This document shows, piece after piece, positions 18,051 through 27,255 of a stretch of DNA of 64,000 bases. A program made the position numbers and the translations under genes. Source of the DNA: G965212025 sp965215765 (GTDB lineage: Bacteria; Pseudomonadota; Gammaproteobacteria; Poriferisulfidales; Oxydemutatoraceae); the NCBI GenBank assembly GCA_965215765.1, contig OZ244118.1:2294001-2358000 (forward strand), read 5' to 3'. Below the pieces are notes generated by a model. The model was not told where the DNA came from. It searched no databases and saw only the letters and a program-made list of their open reading frames with translations. Each line of letters opens with the position of its first letter. Positions within the stretch are counted from its first letter, which is position 1.

Positions 18051-19214
18051 TTATTTTTCGTATGTGTCGCAGGGAGACATGGTGTCCCAGTACATGCAGC
18101 TTGGGCAGTGCCAGTACAAGTTGTGGGAGAGGAAGCCACAATGTACGCATTCAAAGGCAAAAGATTTGCTCAAAAGAACATCCAGGCAATTTAAAACCTT
18201 CGCGAAGGTCTCGTATTCTTCTGGCAAGAGATTCCCATGAAACTTGAAGTGCACAAAGTCTCGCAACAAGGCAAGCGGCATTCTTTCCTTGGCGAGCGCG
18301 TCGGAAAAAAATTGCTCCGCCTGAAACGTTTTCCCAGACAGCAACAAAGCCCTGAAATAGCTGACCAGATACGTGCCCGAAACCACTTTCGGATCCAGTT
18401 TTCTCAAAAAATGGGCATCGTCCTCAGAACTTCCCTTGCGCCTGGCTTCTTCTATTTTAGGAACCAGATAATGGGAAAATTCCGGGTATCTTTTGAACGC
18501 CTCAACATAGCAGTTAAGCGCCTTGGAGAAATCCTTGCACTGGAAAAACATATCCCCTCGCAGTGTGACCCAGCGTAAGGATGTCCTCCCCAACCTCTGG
18601 GCTTTACGCAAACACTGTCTTGTGGTCTGCATGTCTTTTTGACCCAGCGCCCGCTCCGCCATTTCACAGTGGTAATGCATAGTCCGGCTTTGATAATCTT
18701 CGCCAGACATTTTCTTCAGTCTTTCGACCGTGCGGACTGCCTGCTCCCACTCTTTTTCGATTTCATACAACAACAACAGCTGCCGGTAAGCCTCACTGGA
18801 AACCTGCCGGTCTTTCTCGGACAAAGACCGATGGTAAAATTTTTCAGCTCGATCCAGCAGCCCGGCACTAAAATAATCGCGACCTATTTCAAATAAAGCA
18901 CTGGCTCGGTGCTGTGTATCAAGGTTTGGCCTGGCAATAATATTTTTGTGAATCCTGAGCGCTTTTTCGATTTCCCCTTTTTGGCGAAAGAGATTCCCGA
19001 GAACCAGATGGGTTTCAACGGTATCAGCGTCCACAGCAAAGAGCTTGATAAAAACCTCTGCAGCATTTTCATGCCGCTGGTCAAGAAGCATGTTCAAACC
19101 CAGCAGAAACTCGGGCGGGATACGTGGCCGACCGCTTTCGCCGGCTTTTTTCATGCTCGCAGAAAACCAGCCACTGGCAGCGGCTAAAGGCAAGAGCAAC
19201 CAGAACCACTCCAT
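18051..19214 (-). CDS. lapB: LapB/YciM, regulator of lipopolysaccharide synthesis
   Basis: LapB anchors to the inner membrane and directs LpxC to FtsH, balancing LPS synthesis. The 387 residues show the expected order: an N-terminal membrane segment (WFWLLLPLAAASGWF), then TPR repeats (about 45-340, for example VETHLVLGNLFRQKGEIEKA), then a C-terminal rubredoxin-like zinc domain with ECVHCGF and YWHCPSCMYW. lapA, the usual partner gene upstream, is absent: only 185 bases without a coding frame separate lapB from ihfB. Confidence 0.9.
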   Translation of the reverse strand: MEWFWLLLPLAAASGWFSASMKKAGESGRPRIPPEFLLGLNMLLDQRHENAAEVFIKLFAVDADTVETHLVLGNLFRQKGEIEKALRIHKNIIARPNLDTQHRASALFEIGRDYFSAGLLDRAEKFYHRSLSEKDRQVSSEAYRQLLLLYEIEKEWEQAVRTVERLKKMSGEDYQSRTMHYHCEMAERALGQKDMQTTRQCLRKAQRLGRTSLRWVTLRGDMFFQCKDFSKALNCYVEAFKRYPEFSHYLVPKIEEARRKGSSEDDAHFLRKLDPKVVSGTYLVSYFRALLLSGKTFQAEQFFSDALAKERMPLALLRDFVHFKFHGNLLPEEYETFAKVLNCLDVLLSKSFAFECVHCGFLSHNLYWHCPSCMYWDTMSPCDTYEK

Positions 19215-19399
19215 CGTCAGTCCCTGGCGGGTGTTTTTTCAGACTTGAAACACTTGTGCATAACAGGTAAAAAACTTTTCAACTATTGCTCAAGCAAGAC
19301 CCTGCGCGCTGAATCATTATTATTTAGGTAGCCAATACAAATAATGCGGGAAAACACATTGCCTGAGCCAGCAAAGCTGGTCGCCAGAGCACCGTGCTT

Positions 19400-19717
19400 T
19401 CAGGAGTCTGACTGGTCTCTGACCGCTTGCTTAATCATCTTTCCCGCAGAAAAACGGGAGATGCTTCGGGCATCCAACAGGATTTTTTGCCCGGTCTTCG
19501 GGTTACGAACCCAACGCGCTTTTCTGTCACCGAGAAAAAGACTGCCAAACCCCCTGATTTCAATGCGTTCGCCCATACTCAGACTCTCTGCCATTGTGTC
19601 AAAAATCTTGCCTACAGCGAGCTTTACATCACCAGCCGTCAAGTGCTCAACACAGGCTTCTGCTTTTTGACGTCTCAGGATCCGTTTACACAATTCCGAC
19701 TTGTTTACTTTGGGCAT
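19400..19717 (-). CDS. ihfB: Integration host factor beta subunit (HU/IHF family)
   Basis: This 105-residue DNA-bending protein shows the HU/IHF fold: an N-terminal helical region (KSELCKRIL), then MGERIEIRGFGSLFLGDRKARWVRNPKTG, with the conserved GFG and RNPKTG of the DNA-clamping arm. Position directly after rpsA identifies it as the beta subunit. The C-terminal end is a little longer than typical. The spacer to rpsA is 20 bases, so both are probably on one transcript. Confidence 0.88.
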   Translation of the reverse strand: MPKVNKSELCKRILRRQKAEACVEHLTAGDVKLAVGKIFDTMAESLSMGERIEIRGFGSLFLGDRKARWVRNPKTGQKILLDARSISRFSAGKMIKQAVRDQSDS

Positions 19718-19737
19718 GAACTCCCAATATCCGGTTT

Positions 19738-21450
19738 TCAGGAATCGCTTTTCCTGGTTTTCTGGCTTCTTCCCAAAGCACTCTTGACAATCTCCCCCAA
19801 CGAGGGCGATTCAGAGACTTTACCAGGGGCATAATCTCGCAGAATTTCTTTTTCTTCATCGCGGATTTTTTCGGAAACTGAAAGATTTAACACCCGGCTC
19901 TTCTTGTCAAGACCAAGGAGTTTGACTTCCAGCGTCTCCCCGACCACAGGCATTTTCAATCCGTCTGGTTTGGAAAACTCGGAAACGAGAATTCTGCCAT
20001 TTACGCCCTCTCCCATGTCCATCTTGACGTGGGTTGAATTCACTTCCACCACTGTGCCACTCGCGATTCTTTTTTTGCCTTTACCTGCCTGATATTCAAC
20101 CATTGGATCCGACTCAAGCTGTTTCACACCCAATGAAATTCTCCCGGCCTGCACGTCAACTGCCAGCACGACAACCGAAAGTTCGTCTCCTTTGCCATAT
20201 TTTTTTATAGCATCGGTGCCTGATTCGGTCCAAGACAGATCACTCAGGTGCACAAGACCGTCTATCCCTGCTTCTTCATCACCTGAAACACGAACAAACA
20301 GTCCGAAATCGGTAATTCTCTCAATTCTGCCAACAAGGACTGAGCCGGACTGGCTCTCTCTCGCAAAAATCTGCCATGGGTTTTCCAGACATTGCTTCAT
20401 TCCCAACGATATGCGCCTGCTTTCCTCGTCTATTTCCAGAACCACCACTTCAACCTGTTGCCCTCCAGTCACCAACTTCCGTGGGTTGGTGTTCCGGCTT
20501 AGCCAGCTCATTTCAGAAACGTGTACCAAGCCTTCAACGCCTTCGTGCATTTCCACGAAGCAACCATAATCTGTCACGCTCGTCACCACACCGAACAAAC
20601 GAGTGTCCTTGGGATAGCGGTTGCCCGCCCCTTCCCAAGGATCCGAGATCAGCTGTTTGAGACCCAGGGAAATTCGCGTTTTTCCTTCATCAAAATCCAG
20701 AACCTTGACTTCCACCTCTTCACCTTCCGTAACCGCTTCGGCGGGTCGTCTGACGCGCTTCCAGGCCATATCGGAGACATGCAAAAGACCATCCACGCCA
20801 CCCAGATCAATGAACGCACCATAACTTGTCAGGTTTTTCACAACCCCTTTCAAAACCTGGCCTTTTTCAAGAACTTTCAGCAAGGCCTCCCGCTCTCCGG
20901 CGTTGCGTAATTCCAGCACGGCACGACGGGAAACCACGACATTATTCCTTCTTTCATCAAATTTAATGATCTTGAATTCCAGAACCTTGTTTTCCAGATC
21001 AGAAAAGTTCTTGTCATTGTCTTGCCCGCCTCTCGTCGGTCTGGTGTCCACCAGAGACCCGGGTAAAAATGCCTGAATCACACCCAAATCGACAATGAAC
21101 CCCCCTTTGACCCGGGACACAATCTGCCCCTCCACGGTCTTGTCGTTCGTATAGGAATCCTCCAGCGATTTCCACAAGCGTGCCCGTTTGGCCTTCCCCC
21201 GGGACAACATTGTTTCACCCGAGCCGTTTTCAATGGCATCCACAGCAACTTCCACTTCATCACCTTCTACCACCTCAATCTCGCCACCATGGACGCGGAA
21301 CTGGTCTACAGGAATGACGCCTTCGGACTTCAACCCTACGTTCACAACCACCAGGCCATCCCTGATTTCAATCACCTGACCTTTAATGAGGCTACCAACC
21401 TGGGCAGAAGGCGACCCACTGCGCTCAAAAATCTCCTGAAATGTTTCCAA
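19738..21450 (-). CDS. rpsA: 30S ribosomal protein S1
   Basis: S1 brings mRNA to the 30S subunit. Six S1 repeats are visible in 570 residues: SLIKGQVIEIRDGLVVVNVG, VEGQIVSRVKGGFIVDLG, VLKGVVKNLTSYGAFIDLG, RLFGVVTSVTDYGCFVEM, VLVGRIERITDFGLFVRV and a divergent ASGTVVEVNSTHVKMDMG. The frame is open to TTG 21456, but TTG 21450 has AAGAGGG at proper distance and gives METFQEIFE, which lines up better with other S1 starts. The cmk stop overlaps this start region. Confidence 0.93.
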   Translation of the reverse strand: METFQEIFERSGSPSAQVGSLIKGQVIEIRDGLVVVNVGLKSEGVIPVDQFRVHGGEIEVVEGDEVEVAVDAIENGSGETMLSRGKAKRARLWKSLEDSYTNDKTVEGQIVSRVKGGFIVDLGVIQAFLPGSLVDTRPTRGGQDNDKNFSDLENKVLEFKIIKFDERRNNVVVSRRAVLELRNAGEREALLKVLEKGQVLKGVVKNLTSYGAFIDLGGVDGLLHVSDMAWKRVRRPAEAVTEGEEVEVKVLDFDEGKTRISLGLKQLISDPWEGAGNRYPKDTRLFGVVTSVTDYGCFVEMHEGVEGLVHVSEMSWLSRNTNPRKLVTGGQQVEVVVLEIDEESRRISLGMKQCLENPWQIFARESQSGSVLVGRIERITDFGLFVRVSGDEEAGIDGLVHLSDLSWTESGTDAIKKYGKGDELSVVVLAVDVQAGRISLGVKQLESDPMVEYQAGKGKKRIASGTVVEVNSTHVKMDMGEGVNGRILVSEFSKPDGLKMPVVGETLEVKLLGLDKKSRVLNLSVSEKIRDEEKEILRDYAPGKVSESPSLGEIVKSALGRSQKTRKSDS

Positions 21451-21452
21451 AA

Positions 21453-22130
21453 TCAACCCTCTTGATTGTCGACCAAAGCCGCCAGATGCCGCACTGTTTG
21501 CGCAACTGTTCGAAATGTCGTGTCTACTGTGATCGCTGTTTGTGCTGGAACCAACGGCGCGACCCGCCGGCTTGTGTCTTTGTTGTCTCGTTGCACAATA
21601 CCCTCGCGCAACCCTTCAAGACTAACACCCTCACCTGTTGCATTCAACTGCCCCAGCCGACGTTTGACCCGCTCATCAACACTGGCCGTCAAAAAAAACT
21701 TCCACCGGGCATCAGGAAAAATCACACTGCCCATATCTCGCCCCTCCGCGACCAGACCTGGAGGCAGACGTATCGCCCTCTGTTTGGCAACCAGCTCTGC
21801 CCTTAAGCCGGGAAGCGCAGCGAGATTGGACGCCGGGATTGCCCAAGCGTCATCGTAAAGCAGCTCGCCACACTCCCTGCCATTCAAAAAAACCGCGAGA
21901 CTGTCATCATGCAAAGTGAACTCCAGATGCATCGTTTTCACGCAGGCAACGAGGCTTTCCAAATCCTGTTCAGCGATTCCTTCTTGTGCCGCCAGAAATG
22001 CCGCCGAACGATAAAAAGTGCCGCTGGGCAATATGTGGTAATGCATGTGTCTCGCCAAACTACAGGCAACCGTTGTTTTCCCTACCCCTGCCGGGCCATC
22101 GATAGCAATCACTGGCACCCCGGTACTCAA
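21453..22130 (-). CDS. cmk: Cytidylate kinase
   Basis: Cmk phosphorylates CMP and dCMP. The 225 residues carry the P-loop AIDGPAGVGKTT at the N-terminus, the CMP-binding GRDMGSVIFPDARWKFFLTAS, and the lid region QRDNKDTSR. The start is TTG at 22130, overlapping the aroA TGA. GGAGG seven bases upstream supports this unusual start. The downstream rpsA also uses TTG. aroA-cmk-rpsA is the conserved order. Confidence 0.93.
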   Translation of the reverse strand: MSTGVPVIAIDGPAGVGKTTVACSLARHMHYHILPSGTFYRSAAFLAAQEGIAEQDLESLVACVKTMHLEFTLHDDSLAVFLNGRECGELLYDDAWAIPASNLAALPGLRAELVAKQRAIRLPPGLVAEGRDMGSVIFPDARWKFFLTASVDERVKRRLGQLNATGEGVSLEGLREGIVQRDNKDTSRRVAPLVPAQTAITVDTTFRTVAQTVRHLAALVDNQEG

Positions 22131-23491
22131 CAGCGTGCCTCCGATGATGCGTGACTGAAATGAAACCCCAAGCTTTTTGCCACTGAGACAAAATCCGGAA
22201 ACGAAACCCCGATGGATTCGCTGTCTTTTACCACCACCCCTTCTGCGGAAGCTGCCCCGGCCACCAAAAACGCCATGGCAATACGGTGGTCACCAAAAGC
22301 TGACACCTCACCACCGCGTATTCCTCCCCCGCGAATTGTGATTCCATCGGCAACGCAGTGTGCCTCGACACCACAGACGCGCAAATTACGAGCCATCGTT
22401 TCCAGGCGATCGCTCTCTTTGTGGCGAAGTTCCCCGACACCGTACACCTGTGTTTCACCGACAGCGCAGGAAGCAGCAATGAACAAAACCGGAAATTCGT
22501 CGATGCTGGATACCACCAGCTCAGAAGGAATAGTCAAACCACGCAGTTGTGAATACCGGACTCGCAGATCTGCCACTGGCTCCGAACCACGGAAGCGACT
22601 GGAAGTGACTTCAATATTCGCCCCCATCAGGCGCAAGACAGCCAATGCCCCAGTACGTAGGGGATTGATCCCGACATCACGCAATAGCAAATCGGAACCC
22701 TTGACCAGACATGCAGCAACCAGAAAAAAAGCGGCAGATGAAAAGTCCCCCGGCACATGAACCGTGGTTGCCTTGGGCTGCGAAGCACGCAACTGCACCC
22801 GCCTGCCTACACTTTCTGCTTCACAGGAAAAATCTCGCAACATTTTTTCAGTATGATCCCGGCTCGCAACTGGCTCCACAACTGTCGTGACGCCGTCTGC
22901 GTACAGTCCTGCCAACAACAGGCACGATTTCAACTGGGCGCTGCTGACCGGAGTCTGGTAATGAATTCCGGTCAATCTCTCCGTGCCATTCAGCCGAATC
23001 GGAGCCGTACCTGCAGGCGAGACCGAAACCTTCGCACCCATCAAGCCCAAAGGCTCCACCAAACGACGCATCGGACGCATTGACAAGGATGCATCCCCTC
23101 GCAGCTCCGAATCAAAACGCTGTGCAGCCAGAATCCCGCAGAGCAGGCGCATCGTGGTTCCAGAATTGGCACAGTCAACAGGACTGCCCGGATCTTCAAG
23201 CCCGTGTCGTCCGTTCCCGTAGACAACCAGAGGTTTTCCGGCTTCCGTGCGAACCCCAAGAGACTCAATGGCACGCAATGTCGCGCGGCAGTCTTGCGCA
23301 TCCGAGGCATTCAGAATCGAGGTTTTCCCTTGCGCAATGGCTCCCAGAAGCAACGCCCGGTGACTAATCGACTTGTCTCCGGGAACTGTGCTTTCCCCTG
23401 TTAAAGCGCGAGCGGGAAAGGAGCAGACAGACTGGGGCTGGGACTGGGACAGGGACAGGGACTGGGACTGGGACTGGGGCCGGGATGTCAT
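22127..23491 (-). CDS. aroA: 3-phosphoshikimate 1-carboxyvinyltransferase (EPSP synthase)
   Basis: AroA makes EPSP in the shikimate pathway. Landmarks are VPGDKSISHRALLLGAIAQG (PEP and shikimate 3-phosphate binding), NSGTTMRLLCGILAAQ, LRGDASLSMRPMRRLV, and a C-terminal GDHRIAMAFLVAGAA. The protein is 454 residues. The first 20 residues are a Ser/Gln-rich run encoded by a hexamer repeat and are unlike any EPSP synthase I know. The core begins near residue 23. ATG 23491 overlaps the tyrA stop (ATGA) and has GGAGGG upstream. The gene lies between tyrA and cmk, as in pseudomonads. Confidence 0.92.
   Translation of the reverse strand: MTSRPQSQSQSLSLSQSQPQSVCSFPARALTGESTVPGDKSISHRALLLGAIAQGKTSILNASDAQDCRATLRAIESLGVRTEAGKPLVVYGNGRHGLEDPGSPVDCANSGTTMRLLCGILAAQRFDSELRGDASLSMRPMRRLVEPLGLMGAKVSVSPAGTAPIRLNGTERLTGIHYQTPVSSAQLKSCLLLAGLYADGVTTVVEPVASRDHTEKMLRDFSCEAESVGRRVQLRASQPKATTVHVPGDFSSAAFFLVAACLVKGSDLLLRDVGINPLRTGALAVLRLMGANIEVTSSRFRGSEPVADLRVRYSQLRGLTIPSELVVSSIDEFPVLFIAASCAVGETQVYGVGELRHKESDRLETMARNLRVCGVEAHCVADGITIRGGGIRGGEVSAFGDHRIAMAFLVAGAASAEGVVVKDSESIGVSFPDFVSVAKSLGFHFSHASSEARC
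23430..23482 (-). repeat. Hexanucleotide repeat (CAGTCC/CTGTCC, about nine units) in aroA 5' end
   Basis: On the coding strand the units CAGTCC and CTGTCC alternate and encode Gln-Ser or Leu-Ser pairs. A 6-bp unit keeps the frame when copies are gained or lost, so the tract can change the length of the AroA N-terminus without inactivating it. Confidence 0.8.
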
Positions 23492-24357
23492 TTGCCCTTC
23501 CCTCCGAGCCTGAGCCGGTACTCACTCGCACATTCCAGATACTTGGCAATCTTCTTTATATCCCCATTCTCCAAATCATCCACAAAGCGGTCGAGCCCGG
23601 AACGGTATTTACGCAACGCTATCAGGAGATTGTCCCGGTTGGCATAACACAGCTCGCTCCACATGCCCGGGTTGCCGGCAGCAATCCGGGTAACGTCTCG
23701 TAAGCTGCCCGCCGAAAAGTCTGCAACTTTTTGCATGCCTTGCATGGACACCGCACTTTCCATCAAAACGCAGGCAACCACATGGGGCAAATGGCTGGTT
23801 GCAGCCAGCAAGCGATCATGTTCCTGATCCTCCATGAGGCTGACCTGCGCACCCGTTTTTTCCCACAGCACCTGCACCTGTGCCAGAGCATCCGCAGCCG
23901 TTTTTTTGTGCGGCGTTAAAACCACCATGACGTCTGCAAAAAGGCTGTCATTGGCCGACTCCGGCCCACTTGTTTCCTGCCCCGACAAGGGGTGTGCGGG
24001 AACCAAGGTGGGCGGCAGCTCCCCCAAAACCCGTTCTGCAACTTCCAGGACTTTCCGCTTGACGCTACACACATCGCTGACAATTTTCTCTGATATTCCA
24101 ACAGTTTCCCGAAATATGGCAAAAAAACCGGACAGGGCACTCAAGGGAGCCGCCAACACAATCATGTCGCTTTGTTTGATGAATGCTTCACAACTGTCCA
24201 GTTGGCGATCGACAATACCGGAAGGAATGGGGCACAGATCAAAACCAAGAATTTCTCGCTCCTCTCCGGCACGTTTCAGAGACAACGCCAAAGAGGCACC
24301 GATCATGCCAACACCAAAAATGCCAATCGTGCCGTTTTTCACATCACCGTCTGTCAT
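23488..24357 (-). CDS. tyrA: Prephenate dehydrogenase family protein
   Basis: The enzyme oxidises prephenate (or arogenate) to the tyrosine precursor with NAD(P). The N-terminus has the Rossmann motif GIFGVGMIGASLALSLKRAG, then DVCSVKRKVLE, VPAHPLSGQE and TSHLPHVVACVLM, all typical of the family. It lacks fused chorismate mutase and ACT domains. ATG 24357 gives 289 residues and leaves 25 bases to hisC; ATG 24399 would overlap hisC by 17 bases and add an unrelated leader. The 3' end overlaps aroA by four bases. Confidence 0.9.
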   Translation of the reverse strand: MTDGDVKNGTIGIFGVGMIGASLALSLKRAGEEREILGFDLCPIPSGIVDRQLDSCEAFIKQSDMIVLAAPLSALSGFFAIFRETVGISEKIVSDVCSVKRKVLEVAERVLGELPPTLVPAHPLSGQETSGPESANDSLFADVMVVLTPHKKTAADALAQVQVLWEKTGAQVSLMEDQEHDRLLAATSHLPHVVACVLMESAVSMQGMQKVADFSAGSLRDVTRIAAGNPGMWSELCYANRDNLLIALRKYRSGLDRFVDDLENGDIKKIAKYLECASEYRLRLGGKGK

Positions 24358-24382
24358 TGCCAGAGAAATTGACGCCCTTAAT

Positions 24383-25528
24383 TCAGGCAGAAGGCGCAAG
24401 CTTCGGCATCACTTCGGACATGGCATTCACAAATTTTTCATTGTGCTGAGGCATACCCACAGTCACGCGCAAGTGAGAATTCAGACCATAGTTCTGCAGG
24501 CAGCGGACGGCGACCCCCTGTTGCAACAAGGCATCTGACACCTTTGTTGCGTGTGAGCCAACGTGAAAGCACAGAAAATTGGCAACGGAGGGAAGAACCG
24601 GCAGACCCATTCCAAGCAAGGCAGAACGCAAGTACGCCAGTCCACGCAGATTTTCCTCCACACTGCGGCGTACGTGCGCTTTGTCAGACAGAGCTGCGCA
24701 GGCAGCGGCTTGCGCCAAAGCATTAACGTTGAAAGGTTGCCGCACTCGATTCATCAAATCAGCGATTTCCGGACTGGAAATGGCGTAACCGACTCTCAAA
24801 GCTGCCAAAGCATGGATCTTCGAAAAAGTTCCGGTCACCACCAGATTCGGATAGTTGCTCAGCCACTTCCTGGCATCGGGATAATCAGGGTCAGTGACGT
24901 ACTCCGCATAAGCCTGGTCGATCAAAACGACAATATTGGCCGGCACAGCATCAAGTAAAAGACGCAGTTCGGATTCGACCAGCCAAGTCCCTGTCGGGTT
25001 ATTGGGGTTGGCAAGAAAAATGACTTTGGTGCGAGCATCCAACTGGCGCAATAGCTGAGCTGTATCACAACCAAAGGGCATGACGTGGTCAGGTGGATTG
25101 GCTTTGGCCTCGCGCACCTCGCCACCGCAAGCGCGCGTCACAAGCGCGTAGACTGCAAAGGCGTGACGTGAAAACACGGCGTTGTCTTGCGCGCCCAGAA
25201 AGCAACGCGCCACCAGCTCTATCGCCTCGTTGGAGCCGTTGCAAACCGTCAGATTTTCCGTGGCAAGCTGGAACGCATCCGCTAAAGCTTCCTTCAACAG
25301 TAAGGCATCACCATCAGGATACAGGTGTACACGCTTGTGACAGCCTGCCAGCACCCTTATGGCTTCAGGAGAAGGGCCGGCAAGGTTTTCGTTGGAAGCC
25401 AGCTGGATGATGTCGGCAGCGGACAGACCCGGCGGCAACTTTTTTGGCCTGCCTGGAATATAAGGCTTCAACTCTCGCAAACCGTCACAACAAAGCGACA
25501 ATGCGGAAAAATTTGGGGGATGACTCAT
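24383..25528 (-). CDS. hisC: Histidinol-phosphate / aromatic aminotransferase (HisC2 type)
   Basis: A PLP-dependent class I/II aminotransferase of 381 residues. Visible marks are IQLASNENLAGPSPEA, CNGSNEAIELVARCFL, FLANPNNPTGTW, the Tyr of DQAYAEYV, and the PLP lysine in TFSKIHALAALRVGY. Position between pheA and tyrA suggests it serves phenylalanine and tyrosine synthesis as well as, or instead of, histidine. The frame opens at 25630, but the ATG at 25528 gives the normal length and the extra 34 residues have no family similarity. Confidence 0.9.
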   Translation of the reverse strand: MSHPPNFSALSLCCDGLRELKPYIPGRPKKLPPGLSAADIIQLASNENLAGPSPEAIRVLAGCHKRVHLYPDGDALLLKEALADAFQLATENLTVCNGSNEAIELVARCFLGAQDNAVFSRHAFAVYALVTRACGGEVREAKANPPDHVMPFGCDTAQLLRQLDARTKVIFLANPNNPTGTWLVESELRLLLDAVPANIVVLIDQAYAEYVTDPDYPDARKWLSNYPNLVVTGTFSKIHALAALRVGYAISSPEIADLMNRVRQPFNVNALAQAAACAALSDKAHVRRSVEENLRGLAYLRSALLGMGLPVLPSVANFLCFHVGSHATKVSDALLQQGVAVRCLQNYGLNSHLRVTVGMPQHNEKFVNAMSEVMPKLAPSA

Positions 25529-25880
25529 TTTATTTGACTCAGGCGCGACATGCCTGCATATACCTAAAAAGCTCACCAAGGAACCTGTCAAAGCCAGCGT
25601 ATGCTGCCACACCTCTGCCATAAGCAACAAGAGAAGGCGGCGATAAAAGCGGGTTTATTTCAGTTCGCTGGCGACTTCCAAAGAAGAAGCAAGCGACCAG
25701 ACTTTTTGAAGCAAAACGCCCAAGACAGGCCGGTTTCACGCCATGTAAACTCCCACACCTTCCCCGTTTTTTGGCAGAAGCCTTTGACGAGCACGTCACG
25801 CCATAAATCTTTAGGTCAAAACCCTGCGACCGCACTCCGGAAAGCATGAAACTTCTTTGCAAACTGGCTGCCAGGCAACC
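25529..25880. other. Spacer between hisC and the pheA tail duplicate, no gene seen
   Basis: A minus-strand frame at 25539-25862 (107 codons) exists but its product is rich in Gly, Arg and Ser, has no recognisable similarity and no ribosome binding site. serC, the usual neighbour in this block, is missing. I see no terminator with a T run and no promoter of good quality. Confidence 0.4.
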
Positions 25881-26010
25881 TCAATACATCAGTTGCGTTG
25901 TTCGAAACGGCGATACGCGAGCCTTCAGCTCGGCAAGTGCTTCATTGAGGGGCACTTCGGCGACAAGCCCCTTAAGGTCCAAAAAGAAAACGTTTCCCCA
26001 CGGGCTTTGA
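25881..26010 (-). pseudogene. Diverged duplicate of the pheA 3' end
   Basis: Just after the pheA stop, 25895-26010 repeats the last 120 or so bases of pheA (26045-26160). On the minus strand it reads SPWGNVFFLDLKG, EVPLNEALAELKAR and ends TTQLMY, against GPWEYVFFLDVMG and EAPLSEALVELKAR in pheA. The clearest 71-base core differs at about nine positions by eye. It has no start codon of its own and lies out of frame with pheA. This is the oldest-looking of the 3'-end duplications in the window. Confidence 0.8.
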
Positions 26011-26020
26011 GCACACAATC

Positions 26021-27115
26021 TCAGGAAACAGCTATGGGGTAAGAGCCCAGCAAACGAAACAGTGATGCACGCGCCTTCAGCTCGACAAGTGCTTCACTGA
26101 GGGGCGCTTCGGCGGCGTGCCCCATAACATCCAAAAAGAAAACGTATTCCCAGGGGCCCTGATGCGCAGGCCTTGACTCAATTCGCACCATGCTCAAAGA
26201 ACGATCCGAAAGGGGTTTAAGCAACTCAACAAGCGAGCCCGGACGATTTGGTGAAGTCACCAACAGACTGGTTTTGTCTGAACCTGTAGGTGCGGGCAAA
26301 GGATGATCCCCGATCACCAGAAAACGCGTCACATTAAAACTTTGGTCTTCTATGTTTTCGCGCAGAATACGCAGACCATAATGCCGAGCGGCACGCCGTC
26401 CGGCTATTGCGCAACTCCCTTCCTGGTCACACGCCAGCTTTGCGGCCTCTGCGTTGCTGCTGACACGAATCAGCTGACAACGACCAGGCAATGTTCTGCG
26501 CAACCATTCCCGGCATTGCGCAATAGACTGCTCATGCGCGTAAAGGGTGTGCAAATCCTCAATTTTTTCAGTTTTCGAAAGCAACATGTGGTGAATCGTC
26601 AACTCCACCTCGCTGTAAATCCGCAATGGCGAATTCACGAAACAGTCCAGTGTGTTAGAAACACAGCCGAAAACCGCACTTTCCACCGGCACGACTCCGA
26701 AATTCGCCACGCCATTCTGTACACCGGCAAATACATCTTCAATGGAATCATGCGCTTGCGTCTTCACAGAGCGCCCAAAATGCTTTAAGGCAGCCTCCTC
26801 TGTATACGTTCCTTGTGGTCCAAGGTAAGCAACCACGATTTTTTCTTCAAGAGAGAGGCAGGAGGAAATAATTTCGCGGAAAATTGTGGCGACTGAATCT
26901 CCCGCCAAGGGACCAGGGTTTTTTTCTACCGCATCACGAACAATTTCGGCTTCACGCCCGGGGCAATAAAAGGAAGCAACGCTTTCTTGACCGCTGCTTT
27001 TCGCCTTGGCGGCTTCGATTGCCAAAGAAGCCCGACGATTCAGAACGCGCAAAAGATTCGCGTCTATTTCGTCTATTTCCTTTCGCACTTCGGCAAGTCG
27101 GTTTTTCATCACCAT
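26021..27115 (-). CDS. pheA: Bifunctional chorismate mutase / prephenate dehydratase
   Basis: PheA converts chorismate to prephenate and then phenylpyruvate. Domain order: chorismate mutase (about 1-85, RKEIDEIDANLLRVLNRRA), prephenate dehydratase (about 95-270, VAYLGPQGTYTEEAALKHFG and TRFLVIGDHP, which carries the catalytic Thr-Arg-Phe), and a C-terminal ACT domain (SPNRPGSLVELLKPL, ESRPAHQGPWEYVFFLDV) for phenylalanine feedback. The frame is open to 27196; ATG 27115 or 27109 (MKNRLAEVRKEID) fits the family. Its 3' end is duplicated immediately downstream. Confidence 0.92.
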   Translation of the reverse strand: MVMKNRLAEVRKEIDEIDANLLRVLNRRASLAIEAAKAKSSGQESVASFYCPGREAEIVRDAVEKNPGPLAGDSVATIFREIISSCLSLEEKIVVAYLGPQGTYTEEAALKHFGRSVKTQAHDSIEDVFAGVQNGVANFGVVPVESAVFGCVSNTLDCFVNSPLRIYSEVELTIHHMLLSKTEKIEDLHTLYAHEQSIAQCREWLRRTLPGRCQLIRVSSNAEAAKLACDQEGSCAIAGRRAARHYGLRILRENIEDQSFNVTRFLVIGDHPLPAPTGSDKTSLLVTSPNRPGSLVELLKPLSDRSLSMVRIESRPAHQGPWEYVFFLDVMGHAAEAPLSEALVELKARASLFRLLGSYPIAVS

Positions 27116-27255
27116 CAAGAAACACGCTATTTGCAGATCACACCAGCAGGCTCCGGGACACCGACCGGCAACCCGATCCGGAGATACGATGATCAATCAA
27201 AGAGAACAAGCCCACCAGAGCCAACTGCCTGCCACGCTTTCCTGGTGACCCGATT

